From positions 62,001-126,000 of the forward strand of contig NBIV01000133.1 of assembly GCA_003194525.1 (NCBI GenBank): a stretch of DNA of 64,000 nt, given 5' to 3'. The translations under genes were made by a program, and so were the position numbers. The notes under the pieces are model-generated. The model saw only the letters and a program-made list of their open reading frames with translations. It made no database searches and was not told the DNA's origin. This DNA is from Gracilariopsis chorda (lineage: Eukaryota > Rhodophyta > Florideophyceae > Gracilariales > Gracilariaceae). Shown piece after piece: positions 20,158-30,758 of the stretch (positions are counted from its first letter, which is position 1; every line of letters begins with the position of its first letter).

Positions 20158-20597
20158 CCAGTTTCGTGGTGAGCTGAAAAGCAACCGCGGACACGGAGAG
20201 TGTGGTTGACACTGCGTGCGTTACCGCAGAGCCCTACAAATGGACACTGTGACGCCACTGTCACGCGGACGAAGCCCGAAATTCCAAACCGTGGAAAGGT
20301 GTACACGTACATACCGCCGGCCGGCGTCAGGAGTACAGTCAAGACCCGCGTCGTGGAAAGACCGCGCGCGACACTCGCCGCCAGCGGCCAGCCAATCACA
20401 GTGTGTGATGCATGGCAATCCGCCTCCTGGCGTCGGAACCGTAGTGAACCGCCTCCCTCACCGTGAAAGGTCAAACTCACCAGAGTTGCACGGGTCGCGT
20501 GGGAGAAGAGCTCGCGAGCTGCGCGTCAATAGGGGAATCCGGTTAGAACGGAAGGCCCCCCCCCACAAGGAGAGGATTAGGAAGCGGAAAGACCGCA

Positions 20598-20876
20598 ATG
20601 CGGTATCAAGTCCCAGCACTCGCAGCGTCGAGGAAAGCTGACTTTGCCCGCAGGGTCGCGCCAATTTCAGGCAAGTCCCCTCACAGGGTTCTCCCCTTAA
20701 GCCCTGCCATGACGGGTCAGGAGCCGGCTACGTACGACCAGGAGTTTGTCGTTGACCACATCGTGGATCATGTTCTGGACTCCAAAGGAGTGTGGTTTTA
20801 CCAAATCCGATGGTATGGATACCCCCGGAAGAGGACACATGGGAGCCCATTCAGCACCTTCCTCGTTCCAAGGTGA
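20598..20876 (+). CDS. chromodomain-like segment of gypsy element 1
   Basis: The frame contains EFVVDHIVDHVLDSKG, then VWFYQIRWYGYP, the start strands and aromatic cage region of a chromodomain. It lies 3' of the integrase, where chromoviruses carry this module. How it is linked to the integrase product is not clear from sequence alone. Confidence 0.55.
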   Translation: MRYQVPALAASRKADFARRVAPISGKSPHRVLPLSPAMTGQEPATYDQEFVVDHIVDHVLDSKGVWFYQIRWYGYPRKRTHGSPFSTFLVPR

Positions 20877-21083
20877 TAACCTACCACCGCCGGACGCGGT
20901 TCCCACTCCCATCCACTTTGGACATGGCCCAGGTTGGGTAGGACGATACACTGCACTATGCAGAAGATTCCGAAGACGGAAGAGAAGTCTCCGAAGAGAA
21001 GAGGACACAGGAAGAGATCTGGCTACAGAAGGTTACACGAAGTAATGGACTGGATAGGGAAACCAATGGTCATTGGACGTCAC

Positions 21084-21140
21084 ACCGCCTAGCGGTCCGA
21101 CCGAAGTAACGGTTTAATGAAGAATACCGCCTAGCGGTCC
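21084..21140. repeat. paired palindromes in gypsy element 1
   Basis: ACCGC-CTA-GCGGT followed by CC occurs twice, at 21,084-21,098 and 21,126-21,140, in the non-coding gap between the chromodomain segment and the antisense ORF. Possible protein-binding or RNA-hairpin sites. Confidence 0.5.
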
Positions 21141-21277
21141 AGCATGAAGATGCTATGAAGAAGAAAAAGAAGAGTCCGGACATACGGATATAGAAGAAGG
21201 AAGTCGTTTACCACAAGCTATGGAGCGTTAAGCGCTAACCTATATCAGGTGTGTGTGCCACGGTCCAGGATCCTGAC

Positions 21278-23179
21278 TTAGGATGAGCCGCTCGTGGGCG
21301 GTTGGTAGTTCGCAGACGCGAAAGCCAATAACTCGCTCACGCTGGTGAGGTTGGAAGGCGCAACCACTCCAATGGACTGGAGGTGAGCCCTGAGGGCAAC
21401 GGCCTGAGGGTCCACGGGGACCGGAGATGCGGTAGACGGAGACGCAGCCACACTGGCGGCCATATTCCAGCCATCTGGAGCAGCCACATGCTGGCCGGAT
21501 CCGTCGAGATCGTCGACCATCGCCGTTACCGGGGCTACGGCCTCCTCCACCTCATCGGGGTCGTCATCCACCATTGGATCATCCTCGTAGGAACCGTGCC
21601 AGTCATCGGAAAACATGAACCCAACCGGGTGGCCTCGCGGAACGGAGCGTGGTACATCGCGTAACGCTAGCGCGTGAGCCCGTGAAGTCACGGATACCTC
21701 CCAAGGGTCATAGAAGACGAAGTTGCCAGCGTTTGGATTTCTCCGGCCTGGAGAGCGATCATGCCTGGAAGGCTCACCGTCAGGGACGTTGGAGACTGGG
21801 ACTGTATCCCAGTTAACCATATCGATGGTGTTCAGAAGGCACTGAAGCTCATCCACATTGGCTTCGGATCCCAGAGGGATATAGAGATCCAATCGGCGGA
21901 TAACCTGGCGTAGGTGAGGAGGAATGTACCACAGACGGTTCTTGTCGTACACCTCCCAGAGGAGAAATGCGGCAACGCGAGCAGCCCATTCGGCGAGGAA
22001 GAGAGTCCAGTAACCGGAATCCGGATTGTTGATTAATCGTGAACCGATGTAGCTGAGGCACGGAGGCATCTCCGCAAAGCATCCCCTCGGGACTTCGAAC
22101 CTGCTCCACCAATGGGGAAGAGGTGCATACCGGCCGCGCATCGCGGATGGACGGAGCCTCTCGACCTCGAGATTTTGGTATGGTACCAGGAACCCGAAGC
22201 GGGAGCGCGCCTTTCGCTCAAACCGGAGTCGGTCGAAGAAGGATCCGCGATGATTCGGACGACGAAGATATCGGAACTCTGCACGCAGAATTGGGCGCCT
22301 CCAGAGGAGCATCCCGGCTTCTATTGGAGTGGACCGGAACGGTGTAGATGGCTGGTAGGCAGCAAGGTTCTCGCAGTATGAGACTTCACCGTAGGTACGG
22401 TACCGCGAGAGGTCAAAGCTGTATTCCGTTGGTACCAGCTCATCCGGATAACTCGCGCGGGCGAGACGGTCGTAGGCGACCTTGGCCATCCCGGCACGGG
22501 CTTCATTCAGCGTCTCGAAACCATATCTGGTGCGCTTCCGTGCGAGGAACTGTGGCTCTACCGCGATACGCGTCCTCCAGTCGAAGGAGTCGACCATATC
22601 CCGGCCTAGTCCCCCTGGGAGCTCGCCCTCCTCCACATAGGAGTCGATGAGGTCCGAGTCGGAAACCCATGTGGGGTGGAACCAGGGCGCACGCGAAAAG
22701 AGGAGAGCGTCTTCCCGGGGATTGCGGGCCCAAAGTGTCGATGGTGACACCCAGCCGGCGGCGGTCGCAGTGATCGGTATCGCTTGAGCGGAATTCCAGG
22801 CGGCGATACTCGCGGCATCCGAGGCATCCAAGGTTGGAACATGAGACGATCCTCCAGGCAGAGGCAAGGAGAGGAACCCAGAGGATGGGTGACGAACCCA
22901 CGACCCCGGCGTCGCGAAGGAAGGTTGTCCGCTCGCGGAAGTCCCCTGCGGGGCGCCCGCAGGCGGGTTGTTCGAAAACGGAGTGTTGGTCATAGTAGAG
23001 AGGGGCGCAGAGTCTGTTGAAGAAGGTACTGAGGGTTGATCAGTTGTAACCGTGTTGGTACGGGGGACCGGTATCTCGGCGATTCCCTTGTCGGGACTAT
23101 TTATACCCTCGCGCCTCATCTCCTCACGTTTATACTCACGTTCGTTTTCGGCCCTTAAGGAGGGGGATGTGTAGTGCAA
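21278..23179 (-). CDS. long antisense ORF of gypsy element 1, unknown
   Basis: A 633-codon open frame on the strand opposite gag-pol. The earliest ATG is about codon 19 (MRREGINSPDKG), so at least about 615 codons are open. The N-terminal 120 residues are Ser/Thr/Pro/Gly-rich. The middle (about 170-480) is Arg- and aromatic-rich and looks folded (ARKRTRYGFETLNEARAG, HWWSRFEVPRGCFAEMP, FLAEWAARVAAFLLWEVY). The C-terminus has an acidic stretch (EDDPMVDDDPDEVEEA). No CCHC, protease, envelope signal peptide, membrane anchor or other known domain is visible. It starts next to the 3' LTR and reads inward, so transcription from the LTR's opposite strand is possible. Antisense ORFs are known in some plant LTR elements. 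Chance is unlikely at this length. Confidence 0.7.
   Translation of the reverse strand: MHYTSPSLRAENEREYKREEMRREGINSPDKGIAEIPVPRTNTVTTDQPSVPSSTDSAPLSTMTNTPFSNNPPAGAPQGTSASGQPSFATPGSWVRHPSSGFLSLPLPGGSSHVPTLDASDAASIAAWNSAQAIPITATAAGWVSPSTLWARNPREDALLFSRAPWFHPTWVSDSDLIDSYVEEGELPGGLGRDMVDSFDWRTRIAVEPQFLARKRTRYGFETLNEARAGMAKVAYDRLARASYPDELVPTEYSFDLSRYRTYGEVSYCENLAAYQPSTPFRSTPIEAGMLLWRRPILRAEFRYLRRPNHRGSFFDRLRFERKARSRFGFLVPYQNLEVERLRPSAMRGRYAPLPHWWSRFEVPRGCFAEMPPCLSYIGSRLINNPDSGYWTLFLAEWAARVAAFLLWEVYDKNRLWYIPPHLRQVIRRLDLYIPLGSEANVDELQCLLNTIDMVNWDTVPVSNVPDGEPSRHDRSPGRRNPNAGNFVFYDPWEVSVTSRAHALALRDVPRSVPRGHPVGFMFSDDWHGSYEDDPMVDDDPDEVEEAVAPVTAMVDDLDGSGQHVAAPDGWNMAASVAASPSTASPVPVDPQAVALRAHLQSIGVVAPSNLTSVSELLAFASANYQPPTSGSS
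23157..23169 (+). promoter_or_regulatory. polypurine tract of gypsy element 1
   Basis: AAGGAGGGGGATG lies directly before the 3' LTR, the expected place for the plus-strand primer. It overlaps the first codons of the antisense ORF. Confidence 0.8.
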
Positions 23180-24091
23180 TACATTCCCGCGTACGGGCGA
23201 TGGTGAAACTCATATCTGAGGTGTACTCGGTGCGAGCGATGAAGCGGGATGCATGAATTTTAGCCCCCGTTTACCGGGCTAATTAGCGGTCGGGTTACCC
23301 AGGGTGGTTATGGGAACATTCATATTTTGTGGTACTTGCCTGGCAAGGGTGGTGGACACGTGGCTACAGCCCCGGCCAGGAGGCCCAAAACGGCTACTTA
23401 TTTTAGTATAGCTTAGGGGTTAATTTTACTTAGGCTAGTGCACTACCTACTGTACTGCACTGAGCTAGTACTTGAGCGTCGGCCGCACGGCGGCGAGCTC
23501 ACCAAGAAAAGTAACAAGAGTTCGGCTCTGACTCTATTCGCCATGCGAAGTGTCTAACTCCTCGCGGAGGTACACCGCTTGCCCGATAGTTTCACCCGAC
23601 TCGCACCACCGAGGAGACCGTGCTCGTCGTACCCAGTGGGTTGTGACCACTCGTGGTATTCGTTGTTGTCGTGTGACCGCCCGTACAGGCCCTATCTCCG
23701 CCCCAGTTTTGGGTATTGATATTACCGACGTGTGTCGTGAGACCGTGAGACCGTGAGACCATCCCTTCCCCTCATATCCCCTAACCGCCGCGCGGTGCGT
23801 GTTCGTGTGTGTGTATCGGCACCCCCCCTCCGGGGTCTGTTCCCGCTTTCCGCACGCCCCCGTCGGGTGGTCCCTTTCCCTCTTTTGTTCCACTGTTCGC
23901 AGGCTACTTCCGGACCAGCCGTGGTTCCGACCCGTTCTAACCCCTAAACCTCCGAGGTACATCCAGGCTCCCGACGGAGTTACACCCGTCATACGGGACA
24001 CGGAGGGCTCTACCCAGCTGGGCCTACCTCTCCAAGAGAGCAAGGCTTCGAGCTGCCTTGGGTGCCTTTCCCACACCGGGATTGCACCACA
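23170..24091 (+). repeat. 3' LTR of gypsy element 1
   Basis: 922 bp, reading identical to the 5' LTR apart from one C/T difference found by eye (TATAGCTTAGG against TATAGTTTAGG). Confidence 0.95.
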
Positions 24092-24096
24092 CGTAC
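24092..24096. repeat. target site duplication, right (CGTAC)
   Basis: Second copy of the 5-bp duplication flanking gypsy element 1. Confidence 0.9.
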
Positions 24097-26350
24097 TACC
24101 ATCCGACCATCGGAATATGATAAAGTCATTCGAATCCCTCATCCAGAGGCGTTGCACTACGATTCTATTACATCCTTCAGCACGTTGCTCAGAATTTCAG
24201 AGAGCATTCTTCGGCACCGTGAGGCTTCATTATTTATCAGCAAAACAGTATTCCGGACTAGATCCGCTCCGTGTAATCGTGGTACGTAGCGAGAAAGCAT
24301 CTCACGCTGGCTCTTCTGGGAATCTTTGCTTTTATCGACTATAATCCAAAAAAAGAACGAAGCTTTCTTTCCCCTTATTAGATTGCAGCACCAATATTTG
24401 TCATGACTGTACCTTCTCAGCCTTCATATAGTGCAGCAGCAATCCCTTTTATGACTGTCATTTGCCCGAATAGATTTTTGTGCTCAACATTATCTCTTAG
24501 GTACGGTCTGAAACATGTCTTACCTGTACCCGCTGGTTATCTTAAGAACAAAATCTTTCCATGTTCCTTGACTCTACCCGACTCTCTCATTCTCCCTGGA
24601 GATTGTACTTTTCTCACTATTTTGTCGGAGACTCAACTCTGGCCATTATTGAGGTCACTATATCACTTTTCTATCTTTCAAATAGATGCTGAAGAAGAGC
24701 CGTGAACTATATCACCTTTATTCGTGCTAGTTGCGGTTCACGTTTTCTGCATGAATTGGTAATACAGTACGAGAAAATAAAAGGTAATTTTGAGAAGCGA
24801 ACCACCATGCCTGTCTGAAATGGTTATAATTCTTCGAACTGAATAGTTCCTATTTTGTGCTGTAGTTCGTTCACTTGTATCTGCTGGTGGAGCTATTTCT
24901 TGCTTTTCAACCACGTTTTTAAGATCAATTCCGTGTTGGAACGTTGTGACTACCAACCACAGCTCAGCAAGAGTCGAATTGTATGTAGCTGTCCACTGAC
25001 AGTTGTTTCGTACTTGGCACCATGAATATATAGTCCACAGGGTACTATAGCTTCTCTATACGATGAAAAAGAGACGCTCTGAACACGTCTCCTATCATCA
25101 AAACATCTGAATGCAGAGTTCACGAGCAATACTCCAATGGTACGGAGCTCTCGATTTGCGGGATAAGCGAATCTAGCCTGAGTCACAGTTCACCCATTTT
25201 TAGATCAATGTATGACGTGCAGTCGTAAAAGTCCTGCACTTTGAGTAGATTCAGACTCTTCTGCAGATCTGGGTAGCTTTTCACTTATAAGCATAGTCTT
25301 GTGGTACGTCATGTAGTCCAAATCAGTTTATAGAAATGCGCGTTCGAAATATAGATCCGACAAAGAAACCTTCAGAAATCTAGGCAGTCTTACATTTCGA
25401 ATCAAGACTTCTCGCTCTCCGCAGGGATATAGGTCAACTTAGTTTACAGTTGGATTCATGTGAACATGTCTGACTCCAAAGATTGCCCTGCAGCTTCAAG
25501 GGCACTACCAAATCTCGCTCTCGTGTACGCCCTCATTTCATTTTGATGTATGTCGCTTTGTGCACCTGATTGACTTTCCGTAGGACTTGATGCAAGCATA
25601 TCGTGTTATTGGGCATCCTTGAAATCACACTAAATCAGACGTGCTATGGCGCTGACACCTTGCATTCTTTCAAAATTGATATGCGCCTTGTACTTTACTG
25701 TGAGATCCGGGGTAGTAGGAAACGACTTCTAACTCTTTTGATCTTCTTCTTCGATAAGTCACTAGATTCGTGTACTCATTAAGTGCGGTTTCGATAACAA
25801 AGTCTTTTTCATCATACCAAAATCATCTTCTCCAATCAGAGGTACCACCACACCGATGTGCAAAGTGTCTTTTCATATTGAATTTCTTTACCAATTCTCG
25901 GAGTTATTGGTTTTTTGGCGATTCACCCCGAAGGCCGTCTGTTCTGATCAAAATGTCAATGATCTCAACACATTCCACTACTCCCCTTCCAACCAAAGAA
26001 TAATATGAGTATGGGTAATGTTGCTCTCCTGGAAGGTTAATTAGGTGGTAATAGCAATGCATTTCAAGCCAAAGAGCTCTTCTGGATTGTTCTTTACATC
26101 AATCATGATTACATTTACGCACTATTTGCACACTTTTGCAATATTATCTGGCCTTTCAAAAGGACAGCTTCTGCCTCCCTTTGGATCATATACTCTAGTG
26201 TTTTAATTGTCCATACAAAGCCTTATTATATCTTCCCATTATACTTCCATGGTAAACATGACAATAAGCCTCGGTGCCCCTAGTCTAGGAACAACTGCTG
26301 GCACTCAAGTCACTTTGTTCTCAGTATAATGGTGAGTGTTTCTGATTACA
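24097..26350 (-). mobile_element. Helitron A, Rep and helicase N-terminal part
   Basis: Minus-strand frames match the plus-strand Helitron at 59.8-62 kb in collinear order. Rep: RLGAPRLIVMFTM (near 26,250), FGLKCIAITT (near 26,060) and a HUH-type THTHIILWLEG (26,000-26,030). Then SSYREAIVPCGLYIHG (near 25,050) and ISDRHGGSLL (near 24,810). The helicase Walker A PAGTGKTCFRPYLRD lies near 24,500-24,540, ALYEG near 24,410, and a motif II-like INNEASRCRRM near 24,230. Many frame changes and stops show it is dead. Helitrons are rolling-circle DNA transposons. The rest of this gene lies at 11.2-11.9 kb, cut off by the 12.2-kb insertion. Confidence 0.8.
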
Positions 26351-28440
26351 GGGAATGAAGGATTTCTCAAGAGAGCCGAGTTCACATCTTCCTGTTTGGG
26401 TTCCAGCGGAGCGCTCCCGTTCTTCTACACTTCTCATATGTTCCATGTTAAAGTAACGAAGCGTCAAGTCTTCCACTTCTGTGTTCGTACGGTTTCACCC
26501 TGGTTGAAGAACATTGCCAGGGCCCAGCAGCAAATTAGCCGTACAGGGTATTCGCTTAAAACGTTTTTCCCATGTTATGCTTTTCTCATTCTTGTTGTTT
26601 GCATCTCTTTCGGCTATAAATGTTGCTGTACCATATGTTATATACGTCTCACTGTAAGATTAGGTCAGTGAAAAAGTCACTCTCTCATCCTCCAGAATCA
26701 AGCTTCGACCATTTGTACTTTAAAACTAGACGGCTAAGGTTTCGGGATGACCTCTGGTGGTGTTCTTCTCTTTCGATAAGGTGAACTACTGTATAGTCCG
26801 CTCTGAACATTCACTCCCCTTCAAAACAAAAGCTCTCACTGCCAGACGTCTGCCCCAGATGTCTTGTAGTAGAGGTACAGCGCGGGAACCCACCTCAGTC
26901 CGAGCCTATGGGCGCCTTGATAGGTCCTGACAACTATATCATTTTGGAAAGCATCAGCAGCCATTTCAAGAGTACACTGCTCCACATTTGATCTTCTGCG
27001 AACCCTATTGCCTGGTTTAATCAAATTCCTATACCTCGGTAGGACATATTGTGATCATTTTTGCAAGAGATCGTATACGGTTGGTACAGATTTCCGAATG
27101 GTCGGGTATGAAACCATTCTCCTCGTAAGAGAAAAAAAGTAATGCCAAGAATGGAATCTCGGACAGCCTTCGGACCACTTGTATGTTTATCTAATTTCCT
27201 TGTGTAGATCGGAAAGAAAACAATGCCTTGAAGTCGACGAAATAGCGGAAGTGAACCCCGACACTACTCCATATCAATGAATGTAACAAAACTGGCAAGT
27301 TACGGATTTAAATGTGTTGATAAAATTGGAAAAGAGCGTAAATGATGTATGTATTCACGTTGGGAGCTAATATGCACTGGTCTGGAAGAGAAACCACGGG
27401 ATCTCGGTCTTTTTAATCCATTGCATATTTGTTTTATCTCTACACCAGGCCGAACTGTGGCGCAATACTTCTGCATAAGAGGTTGAAGCATCTCTCTGCG
27501 AATTTTTGAGAGGATGTCCGGTTTCCCGATGATTGTTCACGTTACACGCCCAACATTGTCATGGTTGGGTACCAAGATTGGTGAGTACTCCAGATGTCAA
27601 CCATTTAAATTTGTCGAGCATAAATGAATGCCTTCTGCCCTTCAATTCGAGACAAATGTGGCCCCATAGTATATGCCTTGACGTCGTTTTCATTGCAAAC
27701 CCCACAAAAGGCCTATAGCGTCCATCTCCAATATCTAGGAGATGAACATATTTCAAGTACCGCTCTTCAGGACTATAAGATTCCAAAGTAGTTGGGGAGC
27801 GTTTACTAGCTGTTCCTAAGTCTATTTGTGAAATGTTCCTTACTTCCATCGTAGAAATATGGGATGTCTGGAAGCTCAAGAAGTCTAGCTCCAGACAGGA
27901 CTTCATCTTGACTTGAAATTGTTCGCTCTGATTTTGAACTTATCCTGATCGATGGCACGACCATGGAGCACTTATGCGATGTGATTGTAGCGTTGAGCTT
28001 AGGTTGTCGTTAACTAAAAGTGTAGAACTTCATTGGTTCCTGGCTGAAATATTTAATCATTTGGACAACTTCTCATCAACACCATAGGCTACGTTTACTG
28101 TTCTGGTAGTATTACAATTGCACTTACCGTATGGCAAGCAATGTAATACTCTGAATACGTAGTGCTTTTTTAGGGATGCAAGTCAGATCGATTTTTATCT
28201 TGGTCAAGACGTTAGACGTTTAAAGGCATGCAGGACCACCTCCATTTCCATCAGCTCGCCTTCTCCTATATTTTACCAGCTCCTGCCAAACTCAATGCTT
28301 CTCTCTTAGATTAAAATGGGCAAGTCACACTAGCACAATCATACTACCTGCGATGCTATTGTTTTACAACACCCGAGACTACTTTCTTGTGCCTGGTTCT
28401 GCAGAGTACGTTGCCTTGCTTTTACTGCACTTGAGATGTA
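26351..28440. other. degenerate DNA, unresolved coding remnants
   Basis: Minus-strand frames at 26,836-27,024 and 27,559-27,906 (115 codons, containing SPEERYLKYVHLLDIGDGRY) look protein-like. They lie where the N-terminal part of Helitron A would be, but I could not match them to the other Helitron. Nothing else is recognised. Confidence 0.3.
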
Positions 28441-28469
28441 TTCTGTATGCGACTTTATTCATTGAACGT

Positions 28470-28625
28470 TAGAATGTGCGTACTGCACTCTAGAAAAAAA
28501 AATATTTTAGGTTTGAGTGTACATCTCTGCAAAGCGCATATTGCACTCGAGACAGATATTCTATTATGAGTGTATACGCCTGCACTGTCATGATTATGTA
28601 CTGTATTTTGCTATCCACGAGACCT
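28470..28625. repeat. short degenerate tandem units before copy 2
   Basis: GAGTGTAC (28,515) and GAGTGTATACGCCTGCACTG (28,568) begin two related units about 53 bp apart. They resemble the GGTATACGTTTGCAGCACTG block of the 68-bp array at 9.1-9.4 kb. Confidence 0.4.
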
Positions 28626-28781
28626 TTTTAGGTCAACATTACAATTTGCGGAGCTTCCTCATATGAAACTCTTTGGTAATTAAGAGGTTACCCCAAGGAG
28701 GAAAACACCAGACTTTTAAATATACAATTCCTTTTTCCATCACTCTTTTAATACGTTTATTTTTCTACTACAAACTCAACT

Positions 28782-29160
28782 TTGTCATACATGTCCCTAA
28801 GAATACTCCGCTATCCTAAAAAGTATCGCCCTAGAGACCGCAAAGATGCTTCCCTACTGTTACTGGGCTCAATATTGGGAGCCAACTGCGATATTCAGAC
28901 TGGTAAGAAGCACTTACATGTGCACTCTGGGACTTGCAACTCGGTTTATTTGCAAGAGTTGTATTCTTCTCCGAACCCACCAACTGATTCTATTCACAGC
29001 ATTATGGAAGCCTATACCATGACTTCTTGTGCGTCGGACTTCCCTGTGCAATGGTTGGGCCAGGTCGCCACGTAAGACCAGACTGCTGAGGAGTTGATTC
29101 ACTTTGAACCCATTGAAGTGGACTCGTCGCACCACTCTGCGGACACGTCGCATCATTGTC
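28782..29160 (+). pseudogene. small unknown protein family, copy 2
   Basis: ATG at about 28,791 (MSLRILRYPKKYRPRDRKD). It aligns to copy 1 at 9.5-10.0 kb through LGSILGANCDIQTGKKH, VHS, YLQELYSS, DSI, and SDFPVQWLG, and weakly through an acidic tail (EELIHFEPIEVDSS). DNA identity is low but the spacing is nearly unchanged. It appears interrupted about once. Unknown function; the upstream sequence CTACAAACTCAACTTTGTC before the ATG also resembles that of copy 1. Confidence 0.5.
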
Positions 29161-30112
29161 CAATGTGAACGACATCTTCATGTTCTGTTCCGCGCAATAA
29201 GGACAAATGTCTTCATTTTCATTGGCCGACTTTTTGCAAGCAGTAAAATCTATTTTGATTTTATTTTGTGAATTGTTCTTTTGCTCGATGTGTTTGGAAT
29301 ACTTAAACTGGTGAGACGTCTCCTACTGTATTCCTGTACTCCTTGCTGTAGCACATGCTTTCTTCATATGCACGTGTATCGCATTTAGTTACGCAACTAT
29401 TATCTTCCGTCAAGCGTGTGGGGTATGGTATTATGGGTTGATACAGAGTATTCTGTAATTTGTTTGTCCATAAAACGTGGCAGAGGTTGGGATTGGCTTC
29501 CACTCTACCCATGAAATCCCATAGCTACAACAGGGCCCTCTAACTCTAACAGTATCGGTGGATATTGCACAAGAGTTTCTTTGTACGCCCTTGAGCTCAG
29601 GTGGTTTTTCGGTCTCTTATTTTGATTCGGCCCGTCGTCCCCGCCAAAAAGGATCTCTTTTGTACTTCTTTTCTCTCATGGCTTTTTCCTGTTGTTGTTT
29701 GTCATCCAACAGTCTTCCCCTCCGTGGTCACCTTCTGCTTCGCTCCTGGCTCGGGTACCAAGGGAAGCTCTACTTTTTCTGTTCTTTTTCATGTTTGGTT
29801 CTCTCTCCTACAACTTGAAAGCCAATTTGGTGCAGCTTCTGTCTGTCTATAATGGACCATTCTGAGACCCTCAGAATTCTATATCATTCTCGGATCGTCT
29901 TGAGTTTCTGCAGCAGCTCCTATTGCTTTCGATCGATTTGAAGCTGTAACCGGGCATTTTTCTTTGCTTTCTGCTCATCAGTTTTTCTATCGGTGGTTTC
30001 AAAGCCACGGTTGCTAGTTTCTCGTGGGTTGTGTTTTACACTGGCCTATTAAGCTGTTACTGTGTCGCCTGTTCTTTGCAATTCTTAGATTTAGCAACAA
30101 TTTTACCTTTGT
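29161..30112. other. no gene recognised
   Basis: T- and CT-rich stretches with short ORFs only. The end adjoining 30,113 may be decayed copia coding sequence, but nothing specific can be read. Confidence 0.3.
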
Positions 30113-30758
30113 TTGAGTATAGTTGGCTCCAGCATCAGTTCTAACGTGTCTAATTTTGCTAGTTTTTTTCTATCCAATCTCCAGAACATATCGGCAACCT
30201 ATTCGACATGTCTATCTGGCCTCAAAGCTGATTGGACAGCTTTTGGCACATACTGTCCATATGACACGACAACATGCTTCTGTCAGAAAAGCCCCGACCG
30301 ATCACGTGGACAAATTGGCCTCCAGAATACAAATCACCTACTACTTACAACGTCGACAAACACCCCACAAGGTACAGCAATGATCAAATGGTCATGGACG
30401 ATTCCGTAAAGGACTGTGCCATGTCATCATGGGCACCCTGGGTTCATGCCAGGTCATCAAGAACCTGTCTGCTGCTAATCCTTGCCAAGTGATAGAACAC
30501 CTCCTCAGCTGGGAAATTCGCCAATTCATCAAACGGCTAGATCTGGCATTGAACCGGGTAAACCATGCACATATGGAGGCCAACAAGAAGACCAAGCATA
30601 ATGCAGTTAAAGAAGGACGATTTCTCAGTGATCAGTGGCACTGATATAACTATGCTAGACCGTCTATAAAAACCTTGATGGATGCTCTAAACTTCAACTC
30701 GGATCAGCACCATCCACTTCCATCCATTTTTTCTACCTTTACAATTCTGTTCCTAACA
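30113..30758 (+). mobile_element. Ty1/copia fossil, 3' end with LTR
   Basis: This region is homologous to 45,400-46,017, the end of the copia RNase H region plus its LTR. Matching blocks include AACATG, CCTACTACT(T/C)ACAACGT, GGTACAGCA, TGCCAG-TC and ACTGAACC-like spacing. The LTR-like part is about 30,254-30,758, bounded by TGTCCATATGACA and TGTTCCTAACA. No other copia domain lies upstream, so it is truncated. Old and broken. Confidence 0.6.

Larger units (their letters stand above)
12628..24091 (+). mobile_element. Ty3/gypsy chromovirus-like element, young, looks whole
   Basis: An 11,464-bp LTR retrotransposon with 922-bp LTRs, a CGTAC target duplication, gag with a CCHC knuckle, protease, reverse transcriptase, RNase H, integrase and a chromodomain-like segment, in Ty3/gypsy order. 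It looks whole, with no obvious breaks. By eye the two LTRs differ at a single base, so insertion is very recent. It has inserted at the edge of a GC-rich piece that itself sits in a Helitron helicase gene. Codon use and GC content are higher than in the flanking DNA. An extra 3' region of about 2.2 kb carries a long antisense ORF, unusual for the family. Confidence 0.95.

Noticed and set aside
21278-23179. Antisense ORF as an envelope gene
   Set aside because: No signal peptide, no membrane anchor, no cysteine pattern of a surface glycoprotein, and the strand is opposite to that used by env-bearing elements.
24403-24705. 100-codon plus-strand ORF
   Set aside because: The opposite strand encodes the Helitron Walker A region; the same shadow ORF exists opposite the Walker A of Helitron B (61,362-61,751).
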